This document shows positions 8,007 to 15,498 of a stretch of DNA of 33,777 bases, piece after piece. Position 1 is the stretch's first letter; each line of letters starts with the position of its first letter. The notes beneath the pieces are model-generated. The model was not told where the DNA came from. It worked only from the letters and a program-made list of their open reading frames with translations, and searched no databases. The translations under genes and the position numbers were made by a program. Origin of the DNA: Clostridia bacterium (GTDB lineage Bacteria > Bacillota > Clostridia > Oscillospirales > CAG-272); NCBI GenBank assembly GCA_017938885.1, contig JAGBAS010000059.1, positions 1 to 33,777 of the forward strand. The letters run 5' to 3'.

Positions 8007-9416
8007 TCAGTTATACTGGAAAATCTCCTCCACAGCACCCTCGGTCTCGATAAACCGCATGGTCCCGTCGTGGAGATCCACCACCACTAGATAATCAGAC
8101 ATCAATCCTTTTTTCTGGAGCGCTGAAGTGGAACTGACGAAATCCTGATTGTAGTAGTTCTGCCATTGCTCATAAGTCTTGACCATCAGCCATATGCACT
8201 CTCCATCCACGCCTTGAATGCTGGTAAAAATCGGCTTATCCTGATAGGTAGCGTGGAATACTCGCTCTTCTTGATCGCTTCCAATCTTCATGCGCCAGAC
8301 CGAGCCGTCACCGCCGGGTCTCAGACCGTTATCGTTTTCCCACTCGTGATACTCCTTGTGAGGACTGTTCTCCCGCTCCTCCTCCGTCAGACCCTTGGTA
8401 TAGTATAGATAATCACCGGCGAGATGGTAGCTATTATACGGAAGCACTTGCGTCTCTCCCGTTTCCAGATTGACGATCATCAGGTCATCCCAGGTTCCGT
8501 AATAGACGTTGGGACTGTAAATGATGTACTGATCGTTGTAATTGACGATCTTATAATCCTTCATGAATTCCTGCTCCCGGTCGAAGGCCAGGCTGTTTTT
8601 GTAAATGGTCACGCTGTTCTGGGGCTGGTAGTACAGCTCCCCGCCGATGTAGTAGCACCACCAGAGATTCAGATCCCCCGAGATGACCTCCACCTTTTTG
8701 GTGTCCATATTCAAGCGCTTCAGGGAATTGATGGAGGAGCCGCCTACGTCTCCGTAATCATCCTCCAGGAAATACAGCATATTCCCATCCTCGCAGACGA
8801 TATCGACAAAATTGGATACACCGTCGTAGGTGGGAATTGTGTAGAGCAGCTCCACGTTGTTGCGCTGGAAATCACAGCGGTACATCTTATACACGAAATC
8901 CCGGTACTGATTTATGAAGTAAAGATGCTCCTTCCCCACGTAGCTGACCATTTGGAAGCCGTCCGACCAGACCGTGGCGAACATACAGTTCGAGCCGTCG
9001 TGGTCACAAAGCTGGTCGGGACACCAGGGGAGAATGTTGCCTGTCAGCTTGTTGAAGAACCACGAGCTTCCGTTACTGGCCATGATCGTGCGTCCCGTCG
9101 GCAGGATGGCGAAAATGGATTGATCCCCGTTGAGCCTGTATATCTCGTACAGCTCCTCGGTGGTCTTGCCTTCGAAGTAGGGCGCATCGCCTTGCTTTTG
9201 GATGGTGACCTTCCAATCGGCGGGATCGACGATGGTGCCGATGATGTTGGCCTCGCCGTTGGCACCGACCTGGGGGGCATCGGCCAGAGATTCAGCCAAG
9301 GACGCTGCCTCCTTTTGGCTTTCCAGTTGATCTTCGTACTGCCCTCTACGAGAGCAGGAGGCGAGGGAGGTGAGCAGAATCGTGGCGGTAAGGGCGCATA
9401 ATAGTATCTTTTTCAT
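8007..9416 (-). CDS. Beta-propeller-like lipoprotein, type P, module 2 (P2)
   Basis: A 469-residue lipoprotein with lipobox LASC (Cys21) and cysteine triad Cys132, Cys137 and Cys144 (WCPDQLCDHDGSNC). Its body is a close relative of P1 at 1626-3017: the phrases VGKEH-YF, YRCDFQRNNVELLYTIPTYDG and YLVVVDLHDGTMRFIET are shared. Its signal and linker, however, follow Q1 (CSRRGQYEDQLESQKEA). The ATG at 9416 with AAGGAAA upstream gives a normal MKK signal start; an ATG at 9434 is also in frame. In this module the P gene comes directly after the anti-sigma-like gene, whereas in module 1 the Q gene does. The function is not known. Confidence 0.75.
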   Translation of the reverse strand: MKKILLCALTATILLTSLASCSRRGQYEDQLESQKEAASLAESLADAPQVGANGEANIIGTIVDPADWKVTIQKQGDAPYFEGKTTEELYEIYRLNGDQSIFAILPTGRTIMASNGSSWFFNKLTGNILPWCPDQLCDHDGSNCMFATVWSDGFQMVSYVGKEHLYFINQYRDFVYKMYRCDFQRNNVELLYTIPTYDGVSNFVDIVCEDGNMLYFLEDDYGDVGGSSINSLKRLNMDTKKVEVISGDLNLWWCYYIGGELYYQPQNSVTIYKNSLAFDREQEFMKDYKIVNYNDQYIIYSPNVYYGTWDDLMIVNLETGETQVLPYNSYHLAGDYLYYTKGLTEEERENSPHKEYHEWENDNGLRPGGDGSVWRMKIGSDQEERVFHATYQDKPIFTSIQGVDGECIWLMVKTYEQWQNYYNQDFVSSTSALQKKGLMSDYLVVVDLHDGTMRFIETEGAVEEIFQYN

Positions 9417-9444
9417 GGTATTTTCCTTTCTCATTGTGATGCGG

Positions 9445-10788
9445 TCATGCGGTTTCGGTTTCCGCGGGCGGCAGGAGGGTCACGGGTTGGTCTGCATGGC
9501 GTAGATCCACCTGCACCACGGTACCGTCCTCCAGGTACAGGCAGCCTATAATCATGTCGCCGTACTCATTTTGGAGATGCACCTCCCAGCCTGTGATCCG
9601 CCTGTAGGTGCCCTCATAGAGAAACAGCAGATACTCATGATCGGCAGGGTCGAGGGAATTGGCAAAGCTCATGATCAGATATTTGGTCTCGTTTTGATAC
9701 TTTCCGAATGAGGATAATCCCCAGCCCCCCGTCTTTCCGATGACCCATGCGTAGTCCGCCAGCGCCTCCCGCACCGATACCCGTAGGAGTTCGCCGCTGA
9801 TATCGGCAAGCAGGGATTCCCGCCGCTCGGGGGCAAGGGCGTGTAACTCCTTTAGGCATTGGGCTTGGATTTCATTGTCCCCTCCGCCCTCGTTGGTGTA
9901 GCGGTAGGCACCCAGCACCACGGGACGGTAGATGGCGTTGGTGAAGCAAAAGTCCTCGAAGGAGCCTCCGAAATCTCCGTACTGGCTTTCACCGTAGTAT
10001 TTCTTGTTCTTGCTCATGGAGGTTAGATCATACCCACCGATATAGATACTGCCGCCGCCCGTGATGTTTCCTTCATCGTCTACTACCGTGAAATCCACAA
10101 AATTGTCCTCCACGCAGGGAAGGGCAAGATTGGCGTACTGCCACAGAAGCACATCGCCGTTCTCCACCGTCACGGGGCGGCCGAAGTAATCCTTGTATCG
10201 GCTGTACTCCAGCTCCTCGGACACCGAGATGTGACCGTCCAATTCCTCGTTCTTGAACCGCCAGTAGGAGCGGGTGTGACCGTCTCCTTCCGCTGTGTGC
10301 AGGTACACGGGATTCAGCGCACTGCGCCACGAGCTTGGTTCCACCATAACATGCTCGTCCTCGCGGCAGGAAAAATGGATCAGAATGAGTTGATTTGCGA
10401 AATACTGGGTCTGGGACTCCACCGAGACCAGGTTGCCATCCTCCGTAACATTCGGATCCGCCACGGCCTCTGAAGCGCTGAGCCGTTCTACCCTCACCAG
10501 CGTCGGATCGGAAACCCAATTCACGACGGGTTCAGGTGTTTCAACCGCAGGCTCTGAGGTCAAGGGGGGAATGGGTGACGGAGCAGGATATTCTCGGAGC
10601 ATGGCGGGCAAAAGCAACAGGATGGCAGCGGTGGCCAACAGGGTCATACAGGCGGCGATGAGCCATACACGCTTCATCACGTGTCCCACTCTGCGCCGCA
10701 TCGGCACATTCGCCAGTTCAGCTTCCAAAATCATATCATCATCCAGCTCGTTGATGAGCAGACAAGCCTGATATCTTGTTTTTTTCAT
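9445..10788 (-). CDS. Membrane-anchored probable anti-sigma factor or sensor, module 2 (A2)
   Basis: A 447-residue paralogue of A1. It has a cytoplasmic N-terminus of about 40 residues rich in charge, a membrane segment at about 41-61 (VWLIAACMTLLATAAILLLL), a Pro/Glu linker, and an extracytoplasmic domain with Cys141 and Cys225. The block from about 211 to 266 (VLLWQYAN, PCVEDNFVDFTV, EGNITGGGSIYIGG) matches A1 almost position for position, while the rest has diverged. That suggests a shared structural or ligand-binding core with specificity around it. The start overlaps the sigma factor stop as ATGA (10785-10788). The anti-sigma role is inferred from this coupling and from topology; no classical zinc motif is visible. 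Confidence 0.6.
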   Translation of the reverse strand: MKKTRYQACLLINELDDDMILEAELANVPMRRRVGHVMKRVWLIAACMTLLATAAILLLLPAMLREYPAPSPIPPLTSEPAVETPEPVVNWVSDPTLVRVERLSASEAVADPNVTEDGNLVSVESQTQYFANQLILIHFSCREDEHVMVEPSSWRSALNPVYLHTAEGDGHTRSYWRFKNEELDGHISVSEELEYSRYKDYFGRPVTVENGDVLLWQYANLALPCVEDNFVDFTVVDDEGNITGGGSIYIGGYDLTSMSKNKKYYGESQYGDFGGSFEDFCFTNAIYRPVVLGAYRYTNEGGGDNEIQAQCLKELHALAPERRESLLADISGELLRVSVREALADYAWVIGKTGGWGLSSFGKYQNETKYLIMSFANSLDPADHEYLLFLYEGTYRRITGWEVHLQNEYGDMIIGCLYLEDGTVVQVDLRHADQPVTLLPPAETETA

Positions 10789-11351
10789 ACGCTGATACCC
10801 CTTTCATTCAAATATTTTTTAAGTTTTGTCCTTGTTCGGCGCAAGCGTATCTCCACCGCTCCTTCGGTCAAACCATAAGACGCAGATAATCTTGAAAAAC
10901 TGTAGCTGTGCCAGTAGCGTCCCACGAACAGCTTTCGGTTCAGGGCGTCCTGTTCTCGGAGAAAGGCTTGCAGGTGCTCCTTGATTTCCCCCGACAATTC
11001 ATTTGTCATGTCATCATCCGAGGGGAAGCAATCCCCCAGCTCATCCATAAGCTCTTCCAGTGAAACGTCCATATTGCAGTTGTGTCCTTGGCGGTGTGTA
11101 CTTTTGTGCCGATTGATGGATATGTTGCGAACGATTCGGCCGAGAAAGGTTCGCAGAACCTGCGGGCGGTGAGGCGGAATGCTGTTCCACAAAGACAAAT
11201 AGGCATCGTTGACACACTCCTCGGCATCCAGCTCGTTATGCAGGATACTCATGGAAACCGTTGAGCAGTAACGCCCATATTTCTTGTCTGTCTCTTTGAT
11301 GGCTGTTTCGTCCCGCTTCCAGAACAGATCAATGATCTTTTCGTCATTCAT
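10785..11351 (-). CDS. ECF-type RNA polymerase sigma factor, module 2
   Basis: A 188-residue sigma-70 family protein. Region 2 (about residues 6-85) contains LFWKRDETAI, DAEECVNDAYLSLWNSIPPHRP and RIVRNISINRHK. Region 4 (about 138-185) contains a helix-turn-helix at FSRLSASYGLTEGAVEIRLRRTRTKL. It is related to but clearly distinct from the module 1 sigma factor, and the region 4 recognition helices differ (EGAVEIRLRR against ESTVNKELAA). The two may therefore read different -35 sequences. The ATG is preceded by AGGGGGGTGA. It is the first gene of module 2. Confidence 0.88.
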   Translation of the reverse strand: MNDEKIIDLFWKRDETAIKETDKKYGRYCSTVSMSILHNELDAEECVNDAYLSLWNSIPPHRPQVLRTFLGRIVRNISINRHKSTHRQGHNCNMDVSLEELMDELGDCFPSDDDMTNELSGEIKEHLQAFLREQDALNRKLFVGRYWHSYSFSRLSASYGLTEGAVEIRLRRTRTKLKKYLNERGISV

Positions 11352-11450
11352 AGCTCACCCCCCTTTCGCAAGTGTCAAAGGCCTTTCACTTATACACACA
11401 AAATTTTTCTTGCAATCCGACACATTTTCCAAAAACGTTTTTTTATTTTA

Positions 11451-11499
11451 ATTGTAGCATAATACAAGAATCAATAAAATATCCCATCGGCACGATTTC
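11451..11499 (-). promoter_or_regulatory. Promoter region of module 2 with conserved upstream element
   Basis: On the minus strand, ATTATGCTACAAT contains an extended -10 TGCTACAAT (11451-11459). GAAATCGTGCC (11489-11499) lies 32 bases upstream of the -10, exactly as before module 1. The sequence between the two boxes is not conserved. Confidence 0.55.
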
Positions 11500-11642
11500 G
11501 CCGGGAGCGCAAAAAAAGAACAGCCAGGATCATCTGTTTAATTAACGAACATTGTTCCCGATTTTTGCCTTTCGTCCTGGTCCAGTGTAGCATAGCTCTC
11601 GCAGTTGTAAACGCAAAAAAATATCACCAAAAAATGAAAATA

Positions 11643-11685
11643 GATATAGAACAGCCAGGTAGCGATACCTGGTTTTTTCTATATC
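11643..11685. terminator. Long two-stage hairpin, probable bidirectional terminator
   Basis: Outer arms GATATAGAA (11643-11651) and TTCTATATC (11677-11685) enclose inner arms CCAGGTA (11655-11661) and TACCTGG (11666-11672), followed by six T on the plus strand. No gene ends directly before it on the plus strand, so it may be a leftover of the element that once lay here. Confidence 0.55.
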
Positions 11686-11832
11686 CATAAGCAATATTTT
11701 CTTGTGTACTGAAAGCAGTCACGACCTCTCGTTGACATCTGCACACCTCACTCGGAATGATCGCGATTACCTCCCGACCTATGCTCCCCCGACCCTGCCG
11801 AAAGGCCAAATAAAAATCGGGAGGTATAGAAA

Positions 11833-12420
11833 ATGAAAACCGAAACCAAAGTAAGAATCACCAACGAAAACGCAAGGATCACCACTGAAAACGTCCAGCA
11901 TATCGGCGAGTGTATCGCGATGTCTGCCATCAAGAAAATGATGCGATTCGCACACCATCCGCGTTCTCTGGACAAGCTTTACGCTGGTCTCGTAGAGGAC
12001 ATTTACGGCAACCGAGGCTACAACACGACCTTTTCGGACGGTTACGATCTCGCGTCCGAGGTGATTTGCTTCCTTTGCCACTACATCGGGCACAATCTGG
12101 ACGATCTTGCCTGTCAGAACCGTAAAGGTGAGCTATTGACTATCCGTTTTGCCTGTTACCGACACGCTTTGCGGTACATCGAGAAAGAGTATTTATCTGC
12201 GTTCAAGGCCATCAGCATCGAAGAGTGCTCGCCTGTCGATGCTTCTATTGACTTTGAGACACAGTATGAGATCGAGGATTACACCAAGGTTGATACCATC
12301 ATCCATCAAATGAGATTGACTGTTGCGGAAACTGAAACTCTGAATCACTACATGGCAGGACTTGGTTTTGTAGAGATCGCGCAGATGCAGAACGTCAACA
12401 ATACGACTGTGTGGCGCTGA
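11833..12420 (+). CDS. Sigma-70-like regulator of a mobile element, probably truncated
   Basis: A 195-residue protein with GGGAGG upstream of the ATG. The part around residues 75-135 (DGYDLASEVICFLCHYIGHNLDDL to RYIEKEYL) resembles sigma-like regulators seen in clostridial conjugative elements. The end (LTVAETETLNHYMAGLGFVEIAQMQNVNNTTVW) is a region-4-like helix-turn-helix that stops right after its recognition helix. The basic tail such proteins normally have appears after the stop in the same frame (RKSRIR), so the gene seems cut or carries a recent stop codon. It overlaps a recombinase-like scrap in another frame. I consider it a mobile-element remnant; the family assignment is tentative. 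Confidence 0.5.
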   Translation: MKTETKVRITNENARITTENVQHIGECIAMSAIKKMMRFAHHPRSLDKLYAGLVEDIYGNRGYNTTFSDGYDLASEVICFLCHYIGHNLDDLACQNRKGELLTIRFACYRHALRYIEKEYLSAFKAISIEECSPVDASIDFETQYEIEDYTKVDTIIHQMRLTVAETETLNHYMAGLGFVEIAQMQNVNNTTVWR

Positions 12421-12641
12421 AGAAAGAGCCGTATTCGATGATCCGACTGCTCGTGAAAGAGATCGTCCTCTATGACGACAAGGTGGAGATCTACTACAAC
12501 TTCATAGACAAGAAAGGACCTGGTGATTTAGATCATCAGGCCTTTTGCATGTATACGCAGGAGTGCGATATCGACCCGAAAGACTTTGGATTTCGATATA
12601 ACGCCAAGCGTGCGAAATTCGTTCTAAAAATGTATTTCTAA
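12411..12641 (+). pseudogene. C-terminal scrap of a site-specific serine recombinase
   Basis: The 76-codon open stretch has no convincing start of its own. It contains IRLLVKEIVLYDDKVEIYYNFIDKK, which resembles the C-terminal strand region found in large serine recombinases of clostridial elements. The catalytic resolvase domain and the recombinase domain are missing. It follows the truncated sigma-like gene with a frame overlap, as a deletion between the two genes would produce. The assignment rests on one short motif recognised from memory and is moderately uncertain. Confidence 0.45.
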
Positions 12642-12664
12642 AGCCCAAAGCAGACGATAGTAAG

Positions 12665-13669
12665 TTAGCGGAAAGAAAGTATTTTTCCACCCTCGCTTAC
12701 ACTCTCACGCATACGCTCAATAAGACGTATCGTGGTTGCGGCGCTGGACGCAGGATTTTTATCGTTCTTTATTTTACCTTCAATAACATCGCAGAAATAG
12801 TCGATCTCACCCTGATACCCGCTCACAGCTGCAAGCTCAACATCGTACGGCTTATCGCCGTTTTTGGGATAGACCGTGAGCGCAGCACCGTAGGTTACGG
12901 TTGCACACTCAAAGTCGATAAGGCAACTTGCGTTGAAGGGAAAACCGAAAAGCGACCAATCGCCGATAGCGGTGATGGGAGTATTGCCGTAATAGAAGGA
13001 AGTGTGGACCGTGTCGTTTACGCAAACGCTTGTGGATGCGCGACAGCTTACAGCTTCGGGTTCGCCCAAGAGATATCTGATAATATCAACGTCGTGGACA
13101 TGAAGGTCGGTAATGCATCCGCCGGAACGCTCGGGATTCATAAACCAATTTTCCCAGCCCCAGGTGGGGGGCGCACTTAAACGGCTGAAGAAGCCGCCAA
13201 TGACCTTACCGAATCTTTTGTCGTCAACAACCGCCTTTATGTAGTCAAATGCGGGATAGAATCTGAGACACTGACCGATCATAAGCTCCTTTCCCGCATT
13301 CTTGGACGCTTGGATCATTTCCTCACAATCCGAAAAGCTCAGCGCCATGGGCTTCTCACAAAGAACGTGTATTCCGCAGCCAAGCACCTTTTTTGAAAGC
13401 TCGGCGTGGAGGAATGTAGGGGCGCATATGTCAACAAAGTCAAGTTTTTCTTTATCAAGCATTTCGTCAAGATCGGTATAGAAGCGGATCTCCTCGTCAA
13501 TCTCACTTGCCTCTCCGTCTATATTTGTCACGATCCTTCGCTTGACCGCCTCGGGGTCGATATCGCACGCACAAACAAGCTCAACCTTGCCTTGCGCCTT
13601 AAGATTTGCATAACCCATTCTGTGCGACTTGGCGATCCCGCCAAATCCTACGATAGCCGCCTTTAACAT
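12665..13669 (-). CDS. Gfo/Idh/MocA family NAD(P)-dependent oxidoreductase
   Basis: A 334-residue protein. The N-terminal Rossmann fold shows VGFGGIAKSH at about residues 7-16 and a cofactor-selecting acidic end at CDIDPEA. The family motif CEKPMA is at about 103-108 and the catalytic-type segment GGCITDLHVHDVDIIRYLLG at about 185-205. These enzymes oxidise or reduce sugars, inositols or sugar-like compounds with NAD(P). It starts 6 bp after the TIM-barrel isomerase gene, with AGAGG inside that gene's end, so both form one operon under the palindromic promoter at 14550-14590. Together they fit a pathway through a keto-sugar or inositol intermediate; the substrate cannot be read from the sequence. 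Confidence 0.88.
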   Translation of the reverse strand: MLKAAIVGFGGIAKSHRMGYANLKAQGKVELVCACDIDPEAVKRRIVTNIDGEASEIDEEIRFYTDLDEMLDKEKLDFVDICAPTFLHAELSKKVLGCGIHVLCEKPMALSFSDCEEMIQASKNAGKELMIGQCLRFYPAFDYIKAVVDDKRFGKVIGGFFSRLSAPPTWGWENWFMNPERSGGCITDLHVHDVDIIRYLLGEPEAVSCRASTSVCVNDTVHTSFYYGNTPITAIGDWSLFGFPFNASCLIDFECATVTYGAALTVYPKNGDKPYDVELAAVSGYQGEIDYFCDVIEGKIKNDKNPASSAATTIRLIERMRESVSEGGKILSFR

Positions 13670-13675
13670 TTTGAT

Positions 13676-14509
13676 TTACCTCTCTTGTCTCAAAATACTC
13701 TTAAGAAATGCGAGCGTGTCGATGATATCCTTGGTCTGTTGCTCTCCGCTGATCTCACGCTCAATAATATAGTTACCCGTGTAATTCACCGCTTGCAGAC
13801 GCTTGATTACCTCCGGAATGTCCGCAAGGCCACTACCCACAGCCACCTCACGTCCAAGCCGCATTCCGTCGGTGGGATAAAAACCATCCTTAATATGCGT
13901 ATCCATCACGTATTTCCCAAATACCAAGATTGCATCAGCGGAATTTGCCTTGCCATACAGAATCAGATTGGCGGTGTCCATGTTGATTCCTACGTTGTCA
14001 AAGCCAAGCTCCTCGATTACGCGAAGCAGGGTCACAGGGGTTTCCTGTCCCGTTTCAAACAGAAAGTTGATACCCTTCTTCTTGCAATTCTCCACGATAT
14101 AACGCAGGATCGCGATCACGCCACCATACTGTGGATCGTTCACGTTCTCCGGCAGGAAGCCTACGTGCGTTGCCACACGGGAGCATCCGATCTTCACAGC
14201 AAAATCGACACCCGCAAGAACCTCCTCGGTGCGCTTCATGCGATATGCCTCAGGAACAAGTCCAAGGGTCACGGGACCACCCGTGAAATTCCATTCCTTA
14301 GCCCCCGACCAGCCTGCCCAAAGAGTGGAGACTTCGATCTCGGTTTCCTTAGATGCGCCAACGATCTCCTCTGCTAATAAATCGGTATATAACGTAGGAT
14401 CCCAAACGCAGAGCTGACAGCACTCGCAACCGATCTCCTTCGCCTTTTTCATTTCCAGCAGAATATCCGTACCTACAGTCAGCACGATCATTACACCGAG
14501 CTTATTCAT
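13676..14509 (-). CDS. Sugar phosphate isomerase/epimerase-like TIM-barrel protein
   Basis: A 277-residue member of the xylose-isomerase-like TIM-barrel superfamily (AP endonuclease 2 fold). Metal-binding motifs are in the expected order: THVG at about residues 129-132, FETGQE at about 159-164, NMDTANLILYG at about 185-195, DTHIKDG at about 211-217 and IERE near 254. These provide the Glu, Asp and His ligands for a divalent metal. GAGGGGGG precedes the ATG. It is the first gene of a two-gene operon with the Gfo/Idh/MocA oxidoreductase and is divergent from an AraC regulator. The likely role is isomerisation or epimerisation of a sugar or inositol derivative. Confidence 0.85.
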   Translation of the reverse strand: MNKLGVMIVLTVGTDILLEMKKAKEIGCECCQLCVWDPTLYTDLLAEEIVGASKETEIEVSTLWAGWSGAKEWNFTGGPVTLGLVPEAYRMKRTEEVLAGVDFAVKIGCSRVATHVGFLPENVNDPQYGGVIAILRYIVENCKKKGINFLFETGQETPVTLLRVIEELGFDNVGINMDTANLILYGKANSADAILVFGKYVMDTHIKDGFYPTDGMRLGREVAVGSGLADIPEVIKRLQAVNYTGNYIIEREISGEQQTKDIIDTLAFLKSILRQER

Positions 14510-14549
14510 AAAATATCCCCCCTCAATATCACAATTTTGTCAATTCTTA

Positions 14550-14590
14550 TTGACAGCTCTATTATACATGGTGTATAATGGGGTTGTCAA
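14550..14590. promoter_or_regulatory. Palindromic divergent double promoter
   Basis: A 41-bp near-perfect palindrome: TTGACA, 5 bases, ATTATACA, TGG, TGTATAAT, 5 bases, TGTCAA. On the plus strand, TTGACA (14550-14555) and TATAAT (14574-14579) are 18 bases apart. On the minus strand, TTGACA (14585-14590) and TATAAT (14561-14566) are also 18 bases apart. Both promoters share the same DNA, so polymerase can occupy only one at a time. They drive the araC-type gene and the isomerase-oxidoreductase operon. Confidence 0.85.
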
Positions 14591-14640
14591 TGATAATTTC
14601 TTGCGATTCATACCATATTTTTGCGAATGAGGAAAATACC

Positions 14641-15498
14641 GTGAGTCAATACGAGAATCACCATTTGGAGCAAACACCGCTTCCGTTTATTTATAATACA
14701 GGATCGGTTCGACCAACCAACCATATGTTCGGATCATCTAACTGGCACGAAAATGTTGAGATCATTCATATCATCGATGGTGATGGCTCGATTTCAGTAA
14801 ACGGTCAGGTTTTGAAAGTTGGCAAATGCGACACCGTGATGATCAATTCCAACCATTTGCACGCGTTATCAGCCGGAGACGTGAAAATGGTTTACTGCTA
14901 TCTGATCATCGACCGCTCCTTTTGTCTTGAAAACGGCTTTGACAGCAACAAAATCACCTTTGATATCAAGATCGAGGACGACTACGTGGCGAGAATTTTG
15001 GAGGGTCTGCGGGATGCCTACGAATCCCCAGCCGATACCCCCTATCGGACGTTGACGATCCGCAGTCTTGTGTCACAGCTTTTGCTGTTGCTTTGCAAGC
15101 ATCACAGCCACCCCTCGAAGCAAAACGATTGCCATGACCGCCATGACCGTGGCGTTTTGTACACCAAGCAAGCCATCGACTATATCCACGCAGCTTGCGA
15201 CAAGGATTTTTCCCTGGAGGATGTTGCCTCCTTTGTTGGAATCAGCAAATACTATCTGTCGCGCGAATTTCACAGATATACAGGTTATCCTTTCGTTGCC
15301 TACGTCAACCGGACACGCTGCAAAAAGGCACAGCAGATGCTTGCCGACGAGCGATTGGAAATCCAGGAGATCGGGAAGCATTGCGGCTTTGAAAGTGCCT
15401 CCTACTTTGCACGCGCTTTTCGTCATTATATCGGAATGAGCCCCACAGAATATCGAACCCTGCTGCTGAAAAACCCAAAAATAACAAATCATAGTTAA
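14641..15498 (+). CDS. AraC family transcriptional regulator
   Basis: A 285-residue regulator from the GTG at 14641. The N-terminal cupin-like part has WHENVEIIHIIDGDGSISVNGQ and the C-terminal part has two helix-turn-helix motifs, FSLEDVASFVGISKYYLSREFHRYTG and LEIQEIGKHCGFESASYFARAFRHYIGMSPTEYR. In-frame ATGs at 14578 and 14590 lie inside the promoter, upstream of or at the likely transcript start near 14586. The GTG has GAGGAAAA a few bases upstream, so I prefer it. As a sensor of a sugar-like ligand the protein probably controls the divergent isomerase-oxidoreductase operon and itself. Confidence 0.88.
   Translation: MSQYENHHLEQTPLPFIYNTGSVRPTNHMFGSSNWHENVEIIHIIDGDGSISVNGQVLKVGKCDTVMINSNHLHALSAGDVKMVYCYLIIDRSFCLENGFDSNKITFDIKIEDDYVARILEGLRDAYESPADTPYRTLTIRSLVSQLLLLLCKHHSHPSKQNDCHDRHDRGVLYTKQAIDYIHAACDKDFSLEDVASFVGISKYYLSREFHRYTGYPFVAYVNRTRCKKAQQMLADERLEIQEIGKHCGFESASYFARAFRHYIGMSPTEYRTLLLKNPKITNHS

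Larger units (their letters stand above)
11352..11832. other. Gene-poor junction between module 2 and a mobile-element remnant
   Basis: No credible gene is present. From left to right it holds the module 2 promoter and its conserved element (11451-11499), a run of seven A and a broken hairpin (11511-11580) that would act as a terminator on the minus strand, a strong bidirectional hairpin (11643-11685), and the 5' region of the sigma-like gene with a GGGAGG site just before 11833. Confidence 0.6.
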
